Source: Vescimonas sanitatis (GTDB taxonomy: Bacteria; Bacillota; Clostridia; Oscillospirales; Oscillospiraceae). Taken from it: 64,000 nucleotides of DNA. Every line of letters starts with the position of its first letter. Positions within the stretch are counted from its first letter, which is position 1. Positions 8,222-16,497 of the stretch are shown piece after piece. Where the stretch lies: assembly GCF_049060325.1 (NCBI RefSeq), contig NZ_JBMGPW010000005.1, positions 124,001 through 188,000 of the forward strand, written 5' to 3'. Below the pieces are notes generated by a model, which did no database searches, was not told where the DNA came from, and saw only the letters and a list, made by a program, of their open reading frames with translations. Both the position numbers and the translations under genes were made by a program.

Positions 8222-10276
8222 CTATTCTTTTTCTGTATCCTCCGCCACGATGCGGTAGTAGGTATTCCCCGTCAGCTTGTACACGATGGCATACAGCACC
8301 GCGAACACCGCAAAGCTCACCGCCGTGGTGCCGATCAGCAGCCCCCGGTTGTCCAGATTGAACAGGATCAGCAGCTTGTGGATGAACGGGAAGGCGAAGC
8401 ACAGGTGCACGCCCGCCAGCACCAGCGGCAGATAGAACACCGTCAGCAGCTGGCTGTTGATGCTGCGGCGAATGTCCTGCTTGGTCATGCCCACCTTCTG
8501 CATGATGTCAAAGCGGGACTGATCCTCATAGCCCTCGGAGAGCTGCTTATAGTAAAGGATAGCCACCGCCGCGAAGATAAACACGATACTCAGCATGATG
8601 CCCAGGAAGAACAATCCGCCGTACATGCCGTAGAAGTCTGCCCGGTTGGCGGCCTTGGACTCCACGCTGACGCCCACGCCCCAGTCACTGCTGACGCCCG
8701 CCAGATAGCCGTTCAGCGCGTCCTCCAGATTGGGCGTTGCGCCATCGATGTTCCCCTGCTGGTTTTCCGGCAGATCGGTGTCGAAGGCGTAGTGCCACGT
8801 GGCCGTGAGATACCAGCCGTATTTTTCGCTCAGTCCGTCCTCCAGCTCCTGCACGAACTGCGTGAAGTGCGGCATGACCACCATCAGGGTCGGGGTGATA
8901 TCCGCCGTGAAGGGGCCGCTCAGCGGCGGAATGTCCCGATCCATGACCCGGAACGTCCATTCCCCATCGACGGTCAGGGTGTCGTAAGGAAAATCCGTCC
9001 GCAGAGCCGCCACATACACCTGCCCGTCCTCCAGCGTCAGGCTCTGCCCCGTGGCGGCGTTGTAGTCCTCCAGCGGCAGGAAATGCAGCTGCGTCACACG
9101 GGTGCTGTCCGCTGCGGACGCACCGGCGTTGCCCAACCGCAGATCCCCGCCGTCTGGCAGACCGCTGACGCTGATCTCACGGTATGTCGCCACATTACTG
9201 GTCTGCCCGCCGAAGTTGAAAACGGTGCTCTCCACACCCTGACGCAGCTGCTCCGCCTCCGCCTCGTCCAGCGGATGATCGCTTCTGCCGTATACCGCCA
9301 CGTCCATGTCGCGGGGATACCGGGCATTCACCGCGTCCTCCTGCCCCACATACAGGCAGGTGGTGGACGAGATCATCACCAGCACCATGGTGGCCAGGAT
9401 GCACACCGAAGCCAGCCCCGCGCCGTTGCGCTTCATGCGGTAGGCCATGGAGGACACGGACACGAAGTGCTGGGGACGGTAGTAGTATTTTTTGTTCCTT
9501 TGCAAGCCGCGGCACAGCGTCACCGACCCGCTGATAAACAGCAGATAGGTGGCCAGTATCACCATGATGACCGCCGCAAAGAACCACAGCAGCGCCGCCA
9601 GCGGCTCCTTGATGGACAATGCCAGCGCGTAAGCGGCACCCAGCAGAACCATGCCCGCCGCCGTCAGCACCCACTGCGCCTTGGGCGGCTTCTCGCCCAC
9701 GCTCTCGCTGCGCAGCAGCGCCACGGCACTGACGCCGTGCAGCTGCCGCAGGCTGTTCAGCAATATCAGCGTGTGGATGACCGCAAACAACGCCGCCGCA
9801 GCCAGCAGAGACGATACGGACACCGTCAGGGTATAGGTCACGGGCACCTGCAAAAGCCGCACCATACCCAGCTCCGCCAGCTTATACAGTACCACGCCCA
9901 GAAGCAGTCCCGTCCCCGTGGTCAGGCCATAGGTGATGACCGTCTCCCACAGCAGAATGCGGGCGATGTTGCCCTTGCCCATACCCAGCACATTGTACAG
10001 GCCAAACTCCCTCTCCCGGCGGCGAATGAGGAACGAGTGGGTATAGAACAAAAATATCAGCGCAAACACGGCGATGACCACCGTGCCCAGCCGCAGTATG
10101 ATGGCGCTGCTGCCGCCGCCGGACATGTGCTCCAGCACCGGCGATCCGGACAGCCCCGTAAGAATGTAGAACATCAGCACCATCCCGGCGCAGCTGAGCA
10201 GATACGGCAGGTATAGCCGCCTGTTTTTTCTCATGCCCGTCCAGGCCAGCCGGGCGTATAATGTCTTTTCCCTCAT
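8222..10276 (-). CDS. ABC transporter permease, BceB/FtsX type
   Basis: 684 residues. The layout is that of BceB-type permeases for antimicrobial-peptide sensing and detoxification: one helix near residues 19-38, a block of three helices (about 55-165), further helices to about 300, a large extracellular domain of about 200 residues (about 315-520), and three C-terminal helices. The start ATG overlaps the stop of the ATPase gene (ATGA). With the ATPase upstream and the response regulator/kinase pair next to it, this is a complete Bce-like module. The peptide recognised (for example bacitracin or a lantibiotic) cannot be read from the sequence. Confidence 0.9.
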   Translation of the reverse strand: MREKTLYARLAWTGMRKNRRLYLPYLLSCAGMVLMFYILTGLSGSPVLEHMSGGGSSAIILRLGTVVIAVFALIFLFYTHSFLIRRREREFGLYNVLGMGKGNIARILLWETVITYGLTTGTGLLLGVVLYKLAELGMVRLLQVPVTYTLTVSVSSLLAAAALFAVIHTLILLNSLRQLHGVSAVALLRSESVGEKPPKAQWVLTAAGMVLLGAAYALALSIKEPLAALLWFFAAVIMVILATYLLFISGSVTLCRGLQRNKKYYYRPQHFVSVSSMAYRMKRNGAGLASVCILATMVLVMISSTTCLYVGQEDAVNARYPRDMDVAVYGRSDHPLDEAEAEQLRQGVESTVFNFGGQTSNVATYREISVSGLPDGGDLRLGNAGASAADSTRVTQLHFLPLEDYNAATGQSLTLEDGQVYVAALRTDFPYDTLTVDGEWTFRVMDRDIPPLSGPFTADITPTLMVVMPHFTQFVQELEDGLSEKYGWYLTATWHYAFDTDLPENQQGNIDGATPNLEDALNGYLAGVSSDWGVGVSVESKAANRADFYGMYGGLFFLGIMLSIVFIFAAVAILYYKQLSEGYEDQSRFDIMQKVGMTKQDIRRSINSQLLTVFYLPLVLAGVHLCFAFPFIHKLLILFNLDNRGLLIGTTAVSFAVFAVLYAIVYKLTGNTYYRIVAEDTEKE

Positions 10277-11037
10277 GCCGGTTCACCGCCCGACTGCAGC
10301 ATAGTCAGCGTGTCGGAGATGCGCTGATAGAACCGGGTGTCGTCGTCCTCGCCCCGGTACAGCTGGTGGAACACCTGGCCGTCCTTGATGAACAGCACCC
10401 GGCCCGCCCGGCTGGCGGCCTTCACGGAGTGTGTCACCATCAGTATGGTCTGCCCTGCCCGGTTGATGGCGGCGAACAGCCGCAGCAGCTCGTCGGTGGA
10501 GCCGCTGTCCAGTGCGCCGGTAGGCTCATCCGCCAGCAGCAGCTTTGGCTCGGTGATGATGGCCCGGGCCACTGCCGCCCGCTGCTTCTGCCCGCCGGAG
10601 ACCTCATAGGGGTACTTCTTCAAAAGCTCCGTCAGTCCCAGCTCCCGGGCAATAGGCAGCAGCCGCGCCCGCATATCCTCGTAAGACATTCCCATCAGCA
10701 CCAGCGGCAGATAGATATTGTCCTCCAGCGTAAATGTGTCCAGCAGATTGAACTCCTGGAACACGAACCCCAGGTTGTCCCGGCGGAAGGCCGCCGCGTC
10801 CCTCTCCCGTATCTTGCCCAGCTCATGGCCGTCCAGCCGCACCGTACCCGCCGTGGGCTCGTCCAGCGCCGCCAGAATGTTCAGCAGCGTGGTCTTGCCG
10901 CTGCCGGACTCACCCATGATAGCGACATACTCGCCCTGCTCCACGGTGAAGCTGACATTCCGCAGCGCCTCTACACGGCTGCCGCCCAGCCGCGAGGTGT
11001 ATACCTTCCGCAGCCCACTGACTTCCAAAATGCTCAT
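10273..11037 (-). CDS. ABC transporter ATP-binding protein, BceA type
   Basis: 254 residues. Walker A GESGSGKTTLLN (about 38-49), Q-loop in FVFQEFNLLD, signature VSGGQKQRAAVARA, and Walker B LLLADEPTGALD are all present, so it should be an active ATPase. The sequence class (MacB/LolD/BceA) matches the BceB-type permease that overlaps its stop. I chose ATG 11037 because AAAAGGAGG lies eight bases before it; the frame is open further upstream but lacks a ribosome site and homology there. Confidence 0.92.
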   Translation of the reverse strand: MSILEVSGLRKVYTSRLGGSRVEALRNVSFTVEQGEYVAIMGESGSGKTTLLNILAALDEPTAGTVRLDGHELGKIRERDAAAFRRDNLGFVFQEFNLLDTFTLEDNIYLPLVLMGMSYEDMRARLLPIARELGLTELLKKYPYEVSGGQKQRAAVARAIITEPKLLLADEPTGALDSGSTDELLRLFAAINRAGQTILMVTHSVKAASRAGRVLFIKDGQVFHQLYRGEDDDTRFYQRISDTLTMLQSGGEPA

Positions 11038-11153
11038 AGCATGACCTCCTTTTCCTTCGGGAGCCTCCGGCCCATCGCCCCGTCTCCCAACACGGTCAGT
11101 ATACCGCGTCCCCCGCCCCCCTTCCATCGCTTTCCCTTACCCTTCCCGAACAC

Positions 11154-11166
11154 AATTGTCACATTT
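11154..11166. promoter_or_regulatory. Putative BceR-type operator upstream of the ABC genes
   Basis: AATTGTCACATTT shares ATTGTCACATT with a site at 13025-13035 upstream of the response-regulator gene. Here it lies upstream of a weak minus-strand promoter (TATACT at 11103-11098 with a poor -35), as expected for a regulator that activates. Confidence 0.4.
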
Positions 11167-11237
11167 CCCACCCTTTGCAAGGGCGATAATAAAATGTCGT
11201 AGGGGCCGGCGTCCTCGACGGCCCGTTTGCAGAACCT

Positions 11238-11280
11238 CCCGGTGAACCATTGTAGGGGTGGATGACTCTGTCCACCCACT
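11238..11280. repeat. Dispersed element B, copy 1
   Basis: The stretch from CTCCCGGTGAACCATTGTAG to CTCTGTCCACCC is repeated with few changes at 23189-23232. It lies in the 250-base gap between the kinase and ATPase genes, where I see no gene. Confidence 0.6.
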
Positions 11281-11284
11281 CCCC

Positions 11285-12274
11285 TCACTCCGCCACAAAC
11301 GCCGGGCGGCCCAGCGTCAGCCTCACCGTGGTACCCACGCCGGGCACGGACTCGATCCGTATCTCATGCCGCAGATTGCGGCATATCCGCCGGCACAGGT
11401 ACAGCCCGATGCCGCTGGACCGCCGGTCCAGCCGCCCGTTCTGCCCGGTATAGCCCATGTCAAATACCCGGGGCAGGTCCTCCGGCGCGATTCCCATGCC
11501 GCTGTCCCGGATGCACAGATCGTCTCCCTCCCGGTAGATCCGGACGGTCCCGTCCTGCCCGGTGTACTTCAGGGCATTGCTCAGCAGCTGCTCCACCACA
11601 AAGGTCAGCCACTTGCCGTCCGTCACCGTCTCCCATTCCACCGGCGTGTAATCCAGCGCGATGCGCCGGTCAATGAACTCCCCGGCAAACCGCCGCACAG
11701 CGGCGCGCACCACATCATCCACGGCGCACGTTCGTATCACGTAGTCGCTGCCGCCCTCCTCCAGCCGCAGATAGGTCAGTGCCATATCCACATACTGCTC
11801 CACCCGGCCCAGCTCCGTCATCAGCCGCCGGGCGGCCGGGGTGTCCTCACCCTGCAGGGTCAGGCGCATGGCGGCGATGGGCGTCTTGATCTGGTGCACC
11901 CATGCGGTGTAATAGGCCGTCATATCCTCCCACCGGGCGGCGCGCGCCGTCTCCTGCCGGCGCAGCTCCCGCCGCAGCGTCTCCACCACGGCGGCGCAGT
12001 CCGCCCCCTCTACGGTGGTCATGGCCGGCAGGTCCAGCAGCACCGCCTCGCCCGCCTCCCGCAGACGCTTCAGCGCCTTGTGCCGCCGTGCCGCGCGGCC
12101 GTAATCCCACGCCGCAAGGCACGCCCCCAGCAGAACGCACAGCCCTGCCGGATAGCCCACCGCCGCCAGCGGCAGGCCGTACAGGGCAAAGGACACGGCA
12201 AACACCCCGACAAACAGCAGAAATGCCGCCAGCGTCAGCCGACGCTCCTTCAGATATGCTTTGAGCAGCTCCAT
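11285..12274 (-). CDS. Sensor histidine kinase, BceS-like (intramembrane-sensing)
   Basis: 329 residues. Two closely spaced N-terminal helices (about 15-33 and 38-57) with almost no extracellular loop are typical of BceS-type kinases that sense through their ABC transporter. The H-box is YTAWVHQIKTPIAAM, the N-box EQLLSNALKYTG, and the G-boxes IRDSGMGIAPEDLP and GIGLYLCRRI. It follows the response-regulator gene directly. ATG 12274 has GGAG seven bases upstream; a GTG nine bases earlier overlaps the previous stop and is an alternative start. Confidence 0.9.
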   Translation of the reverse strand: MELLKAYLKERRLTLAAFLLFVGVFAVSFALYGLPLAAVGYPAGLCVLLGACLAAWDYGRAARRHKALKRLREAGEAVLLDLPAMTTVEGADCAAVVETLRRELRRQETARAARWEDMTAYYTAWVHQIKTPIAAMRLTLQGEDTPAARRLMTELGRVEQYVDMALTYLRLEEGGSDYVIRTCAVDDVVRAAVRRFAGEFIDRRIALDYTPVEWETVTDGKWLTFVVEQLLSNALKYTGQDGTVRIYREGDDLCIRDSGMGIAPEDLPRVFDMGYTGQNGRLDRRSSGIGLYLCRRICRNLRHEIRIESVPGVGTTVRLTLGRPAFVAE

Positions 12275-12279
12275 ATCTC

Positions 12280-12951
12280 TCACTCCACGATGTACCCCAC
12301 CCCGTGCCGGGTGGCGATAAATTCCACAAGCCCCACGCCCGCCAGCTTCCGCCGCAGGCGGTTCACATTGACGGTCAGCGTGTTCTCATCCACAAAGCTG
12401 TCCGTCTCCCACAGCCGCTGCATCAGCTTCTCCCGGCTGACCACCTTCCCGGCGCTCTCCATCAGGCAGGACAGGATACGGTACTCATTCTTGGTCAGCT
12501 CCACCGTCTGCCCCTGATAGGTCAGCTTCTGGTCGTCGGCGGACAGCTGCGCGCCCCGTCTCTCCCGCAGCACCGCCGGCGCCGCCATGTCATAGCTGCG
12601 CCGCAGCATGGCCTGTACCTTGGCCATCAGAACACCGCCGTCAAAGGGCTTGGCGATAAAATCGTCCGCGCCGAAGTTCATGGCCATGATGACATTCATG
12701 TTATCACCGGCCGAGGACAAAAACAGGATGGGCGCACTGGTCTGCTTCCGCAGCTCCCGGCACCAGTGATAGCCGTCAAAGCACGGCAGGGCGATATCCA
12801 ATATAATGAGGTGCGGCTGAAATTCCGCCGCCTCCGCCGTCACCGTCCGAAAGTCCCGGGCGCACCGGACCTCCAGTCCCCAGCTCTCCGCCAGATGCGC
12901 CACCGCCTGGGCGATGGTCCTGTCGTCCTCCACAATAAATATACGGTACAT
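12280..12951 (-). CDS. OmpR/PhoB-family response regulator, BceR-like
   Basis: 223 residues. A receiver domain (VEDD near 6-9, phospho-acceptor in LIILDIALP, Lys in FIAKPFDGG) is followed by a winged-helix output domain ending MQRLWETDSFVDENTLTVNVNRLRRKL. ATG 12951 is chosen because AAAGGA lies about 10 bases upstream and the conserved fold begins at once. It is first in the two-gene regulator operon, transcribed toward the ABC genes it probably controls. Confidence 0.92.
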   Translation of the reverse strand: MYRIFIVEDDRTIAQAVAHLAESWGLEVRCARDFRTVTAEAAEFQPHLIILDIALPCFDGYHWCRELRKQTSAPILFLSSAGDNMNVIMAMNFGADDFIAKPFDGGVLMAKVQAMLRRSYDMAAPAVLRERRGAQLSADDQKLTYQGQTVELTKNEYRILSCLMESAGKVVSREKLMQRLWETDSFVDENTLTVNVNRLRRKLAGVGLVEFIATRHGVGYIVE

Positions 12952-12975
12952 ACGCTCACATCCTTTACGCTCTTC

Positions 12976-13005
12976 ATTATACCCTCCCTCGCCTCTGTCC
13001 CGCAA
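12976..13005 (-). promoter_or_regulatory. Promoter of the BceRS-like operon
   Basis: Minus strand TTGCGG (13005-13000), 18-base spacer, TATAAT (12981-12976). Confidence 0.65.
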
Positions 13006-13022
13006 GCCCTCTTACTCTTTCA

Positions 13023-13037
13023 ATATTGTCACATTCG
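13023..13037. promoter_or_regulatory. Putative BceR-type operator upstream of the regulator gene
   Basis: ATATTGTCACATTCG shares ATTGTCACATT with 11154-11166 and starts 18 bases upstream of the -35 hexamer of the regulator promoter. Confidence 0.4.
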
Positions 13038-13064
13038 CTTACCGGATTTTTTTCAAAAACAGGG

Positions 13065-13093
13065 TTGACAAATCCGCGCCGCCGTGTTATAAC
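13065..13093 (+). promoter_or_regulatory. cysK promoter
   Basis: TTGACA (13065-13070), 17-base spacer, TATAAC (13088-13093). The operator at 13098-13118 covers the predicted start. Confidence 0.8.
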
Positions 13094-13097
13094 TGTA

Positions 13098-13118
13098 CCA
13101 ACCTACCGAGTTGGTAGT
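13098..13118. promoter_or_regulatory. Rrf2/IscR-type operator at cysK
   Basis: CCAACCTACCGAGTTGGTAG contains the inverted pair CTACC/GGTAG. The same pattern (AACCTAC, four variable bases, TTGGT, one base, GT) lies between -35 and -10 of the Rrf2 gene at 16469-16492. This indicates repression of cysK and autoregulation by that protein. Confidence 0.6.
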
Positions 13119-13244
13119 TGTATTTCAGAAATGAGGCGATCACATGACCCGCACTCTTGTTCTCCTGACCGGACGATGTTGACTCCTTTTCCCTTCATTC
13201 CACACAACAACATCTGACTATAAACGATAAAGGAGATAAACACT

Positions 13245-14177
13245 ATGTCTAACATCTACACTTCCGCTGACCAGCTGATCGGCAAGACTCCCCTGCTGGA
13301 GCTGACCCATATCGAAAAGGCCCATGACCTCAAGGCGAAGATCGTCGCCAAGCTGGAGTACTTCAACCCCGCCGGCAGCGTCAAGGACCGTATCGCCAAG
13401 GCCATGATCGACGACGCCGAGGCCAAGGGCCTGCTGAAGGCCGGCAGCGTCATCATTGAACCCACCTCCGGCAACACCGGTATCGGCCTGGCCTCCGTGG
13501 CCGCCGCCCGGGGCTACCGCATCATCATCGTTATGCCCGAGACCATGTCCGTGGAGCGCCGCCAGCTGATGAAGGCCTACGGCGCGGAGTTGGTGCTCAC
13601 CGAGGGTGCCAAGGGCATGAAGGGTGCCATTGCCAAGGCCGACGAGCTGGCCAAGGAGATCCCTAACAGCTTCGTGGCAGGCCAGTTTGTGAATCCCGCC
13701 AACCCCACGGCCCACTACGAGACCACCGGTCCCGAGATCTGGGCCGACACCGACGGCAAGGTGGACTTCTTCGTGGCCGGCGTGGGCACCGGCGGTACCA
13801 TCACCGGCACCGGTAAGTTCCTGAAGGAAAAGAACCCCGCCGTCAAGGTAGTCGCCGTGGAGCCCAAGACCTCCGCCGTGCTGTCCACCGGTATCGCCGG
13901 CTCCCACAAGATCCAGGGCATCGGCGCGGGCTTCGTCCCTGATGTGCTGGACACTAAGATCTACGACGAGATCATCCCTGTGGACAACGACGACGCCTTT
14001 GCCGTAGGCAAGGAAATGGGTCACCGCGAGGGCGTGCTGGTGGGTATCTCCTCCGGTGCGGCACTGTGGGCCGCCATCGAGCTGGCCAAGCGTCCGGAGA
14101 ACGCCGGCAAGACCATCGTGGTCCTGCTGCCCGACACCGGCGACCGCTATCTCTCCACCCCGCTGTTTGCGGACTGA
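13245..14177 (+). CDS. cysK: Cysteine synthase A (O-acetylserine sulfhydrylase)
   Basis: 310 residues, normal CysK length. It makes L-cysteine from O-acetylserine and sulfide with PLP. The PLP lysine is in NPAGSVKDRIAKAM (about residue 46), the substrate loop is PTSGNTGIGLA, the PLP-phosphate glycine loop is VGTGGTITG, and the C-terminal ISSGAALWAA motif is present. The ATG is preceded by AAAGGAG. A single-gene unit with its own promoter, a likely Rrf2 operator and a terminator. Its regulator is probably the IscR-like protein at 15990-16415. Confidence 0.96.
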   Translation: MSNIYTSADQLIGKTPLLELTHIEKAHDLKAKIVAKLEYFNPAGSVKDRIAKAMIDDAEAKGLLKAGSVIIEPTSGNTGIGLASVAAARGYRIIIVMPETMSVERRQLMKAYGAELVLTEGAKGMKGAIAKADELAKEIPNSFVAGQFVNPANPTAHYETTGPEIWADTDGKVDFFVAGVGTGGTITGTGKFLKEKNPAVKVVAVEPKTSAVLSTGIAGSHKIQGIGAGFVPDVLDTKIYDEIIPVDNDDAFAVGKEMGHREGVLVGISSGAALWAAIELAKRPENAGKTIVVLLPDTGDRYLSTPLFAD

Positions 14178-14218
14178 TACTGCGTTTTTCTTCCTTCCAT
14201 TTTCTCCTCACAAACATG

Positions 14219-14254
14219 ACGAACGGACCTTTTTTGAGGTCCGTTCGTCTTTTC
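14219..14254 (+). terminator. cysK terminator
   Basis: Stem ACGAACGGACCT with its complement around a T-rich loop, followed by TCTTTTCTTCT. Confidence 0.85.
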
Positions 14255-14389
14255 TTCTGTTTCTTTCCACTTTCTTTCTATTCTCCTTCTATTTTCTTTC
14301 TACATTTTTTCTGCTTTTTTGAAACGTTTTTTGCTCCGCAGGTGTATGATAGATGAAAGGCCTTTCACCTCAACAAAAGGAGAACCCCT

Positions 14390-14869
14390 ATGACGGACGA
14401 ACAGTTCACCCCGCTGGCGGAGCGGTATATGGACACGGTGTTCCGGGTGGCGTACAGCTATCTGCGCTGCCGGGACGACGCCGACGATGTGACCCAGGAC
14501 GTGCTGATACAGCTGTACAAAGAGGATAAGGCGTTCGAAAGCGACGCCCACGTCAAGAATTGGCTCATTCGCGTCACGGTCAATCGCTGCAAGAACGTGC
14601 TCCGCGCCCCGTGGCACAAGGCGGAGGACATCGCCGACTACGAGAACAGCCTCACCTTCGAGGCCCCGGAGTGCCGGGAGCTGTTCGATGCGGTGATGTC
14701 GCTGGACAGGCGCTACCGCCTGCCGGTGCTGCTGTACTACTACGAAGGCTATCGCCAGAGGGAGATCGCCGCTTTGCTGGGCGTACCGGAGGAAACGGTA
14801 CGCACAAGGCTGTCTCGCGCCAGAGACAAGCTGAAGCACATTTTATCGGAGGTGCCGCAGTATGCATGA
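14390..14869 (+). CDS. ECF-type RNA polymerase sigma factor
   Basis: 159 residues with region 2 (RVAYSYLRCRDDADDVTQDV, residues about 19-38) and region 4 (YYEGYRQREIAALLGVPEETV, then RLSRARDKLK). The ATG at 14390 follows AAAGGAG by eight bases. The next gene encodes a single-pass membrane protein and starts inside this gene (8-base overlap), the usual sigma/anti-sigma pair. A possible promoter (TGAAAC near 14320, TATGAT at 14345-14350) could be its own ECF promoter, but that is weak. Confidence 0.93.
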   Translation: MTDEQFTPLAERYMDTVFRVAYSYLRCRDDADDVTQDVLIQLYKEDKAFESDAHVKNWLIRVTVNRCKNVLRAPWHKAEDIADYENSLTFEAPECRELFDAVMSLDRRYRLPVLLYYYEGYRQREIAALLGVPEETVRTRLSRARDKLKHILSEVPQYA

Positions 14870-15944
14870 CAGAGAATTATTTGAAAAAGCCTTTTCCCCG
14901 CTGCACGCCTCCCCGGACACACTGACGGAGGTAAGAAAAACCATGCAGAACGAGAAAAAGACCCGCCGCGCACTGGGCAAGGGCGCTGTGATCGCCATTG
15001 CCGCCGCGCTGACGCTGACCGTGGCTGTGGCCAGCGGTATTGTGACCCTTATCAAGGCAGATGTATCCCCCGCCGACCATGTGGACGACGCCACCCACCA
15101 CGCCTTCACTGATGACATCGACGCTGCCGCCCCTGTGGTGGACGACGGCAAGGGCGGCCTTGTCCCTGTCCCGGATATGGAGCGCATCCCCGGTGACGTC
15201 CAGACCACCCAGCGTCTGGTGGGCCAGTACCTCAGCAAGCTGGACGCGGAGATGACCGTGGACGGCAATACCATCAAGCTGGGTACCTTCCTGATCGACG
15301 AGAACGGCCTGGGCCTGCTGACCTACTCCGTGGAGAATCCCTCCGGCGTCGGCTACACAGACGTGGGCTACGGCGAGGGCATCGACCTGCCCCTCCAGCC
15401 CACCCTGTACTTCCGCAGCCCCGACGAGGGCAATGCCCTGTTCGCCAAGTGCTACGTGGACAAGGGGACCAGCACCGACACCTGCCTGAACGTGGTGCTG
15501 TACTTCGCCGCCGACACGTCCTTCCGGCAGGGCGACCTGCTGTACGTCACTATGCAGGACGAGCTGGGGCAGCCCTACTCCATCGCCGTGCAGCCCCGCA
15601 CCTACGTGCCCGTCGCCACCCTGACCTCCGGCAGCGAGACCCTGACTCTCTCCCCGCTGGGCATGAGCATCCGCAACGCCCATCCCGACCGCGAGCCCCT
15701 TGTGGACGAGCTGACCCTCCGCTATCAGGACGGCAGTGAGTTCACCGTGGAGAGCAGCAGCCGCAGCCTGATGAACTGGGTGGTGGGCTGTATGCGCGGC
15801 AGCGACGACGTCCCCTTCGCCGACAACACCTACGTGTTTGACCGTCTGGTGGACGTGGACGCCGTGGCCTCCGTCACGCTGGAGGGACACCAGCACACCG
15901 ATAGCGCCGCTGACGACACCTTCACCCTCACCTACCAGCCCTGA
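14862..15944 (+). CDS. Membrane-anchored anti-sigma factor-like protein
   Basis: 360 residues: a cytoplasmic N-terminus of about 38 residues that could bind the sigma factor, one membrane helix (about 39-64), and an extracellular region of about 295 residues that looks all-beta. This is the layout of DUF4179-like anti-sigma factors in Clostridia. No zinc-binding HxxxCxxC motif is present, so it is not a ZAS-type protein. Start ATG 14862 has GGAGG upstream and overlaps the sigma gene. The signal sensed is unknown. Confidence 0.8.
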   Translation: MHDRELFEKAFSPLHASPDTLTEVRKTMQNEKKTRRALGKGAVIAIAAALTLTVAVASGIVTLIKADVSPADHVDDATHHAFTDDIDAAAPVVDDGKGGLVPVPDMERIPGDVQTTQRLVGQYLSKLDAEMTVDGNTIKLGTFLIDENGLGLLTYSVENPSGVGYTDVGYGEGIDLPLQPTLYFRSPDEGNALFAKCYVDKGTSTDTCLNVVLYFAADTSFRQGDLLYVTMQDELGQPYSIAVQPRTYVPVATLTSGSETLTLSPLGMSIRNAHPDREPLVDELTLRYQDGSEFTVESSSRSLMNWVVGCMRGSDDVPFADNTYVFDRLVDVDAVASVTLEGHQHTDSAADDTFTLTYQP

Positions 15945-15955
15945 CCGCGAAACGC

Positions 15956-15986
15956 AAAAAAGAGACCGCCCTGCGGTCTCTTTTTT
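15956..15986. terminator. Bidirectional terminator between converging genes
   Basis: Stem AGAGACCGC/GCGGTCTCT with an A-run on the left and a T-run on the right serves both the anti-sigma gene and the Rrf2 gene. Confidence 0.85.
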
Positions 15987-15989
15987 TGC

Positions 15990-16415
15990 TCATATCACGT
16001 AGTTGTCCCCCGCCGGGGCGTTCATCAGATCCGCCAGCGTGATGTGGGTGAAGTAGTCCCGCGTCAGCTTGTAGTATCCCTGCCACACGCCCAGCGTCCG
16101 GCACTCCCCGGCCCGCTGGCACACCGGCGCGTCCGGCTGCAGGCAGGTGACCGGTGCCAGATCGCCCTCCGCCAGCTCCAGTATCTCCCAGAGGGTGTAG
16201 TCCTCCGGCTCTCGCGTCAGACGGTAGCCTCCGCCGATGCCGTGGACGCTCTCCACCAGGCCGGCGGACTTCAGCGCAGGCATAAGCCGTTCGATGTATT
16301 TCAGGGAGATGTCCTGCCGCGCGGCCACCTCCTTCATGGGTATAAAGTCCCCGCTGCGGTGCTCCGCCAGATCCAGCAGAACGCGGATGGAATAGCGACC
16401 TTTCGTGGAGATCAT
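15990..16415 (-). CDS. Rrf2/IscR-family transcriptional regulator
   Basis: 141 residues. The N-terminal winged helix begins MISTKGRYSIRVLLDLAEH, with the recognition helix region ISLKYIERLMPALK. Three cysteines in CLQPDAPVCQRAGEC (C-x7-C-x5-C, about residues 92-106) match the Fe-S ligand region of IscR-type members; CymR-type members lack them. ATG 16415 is supported by AGGAGG seven bases upstream. A motif shared with the cysK promoter lies inside its own promoter, so it probably represses itself and cysK, linking cysteine supply to Fe-S status (inference). Confidence 0.9.
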   Translation of the reverse strand: MISTKGRYSIRVLLDLAEHRSGDFIPMKEVAARQDISLKYIERLMPALKSAGLVESVHGIGGGYRLTREPEDYTLWEILELAEGDLAPVTCLQPDAPVCQRAGECRTLGVWQGYYKLTRDYFTHITLADLMNAPAGDNYVI

Positions 16416-16436
16416 AGGTCTTCCTCCTGTCAGAAA

Positions 16437-16465
16437 ATACACGGGCCATAAGATGACCCGTGTAT
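16437..16465. repeat. Inverted repeat in the Rrf2 leader
   Basis: Nine-base arms ATACACGGG/CCCGTGTAT around 11 bases between promoter and ribosome site. It may be a second operator or an RNA hairpin. Confidence 0.5.
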
Positions 16466-16495
16466 AGTATACCACCAATCCCGTAGGTTAGGCAA
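16466..16495 (-). promoter_or_regulatory. Rrf2 gene promoter with internal operator
   Basis: Minus strand TTGCCT (16495-16490), 18-base spacer, TATACT (16471-16466). The spacer holds the motif AACCTACGGGATTGGTGGT, matching the cysK operator. Confidence 0.65.
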
Positions 16496-16497
16496 GT

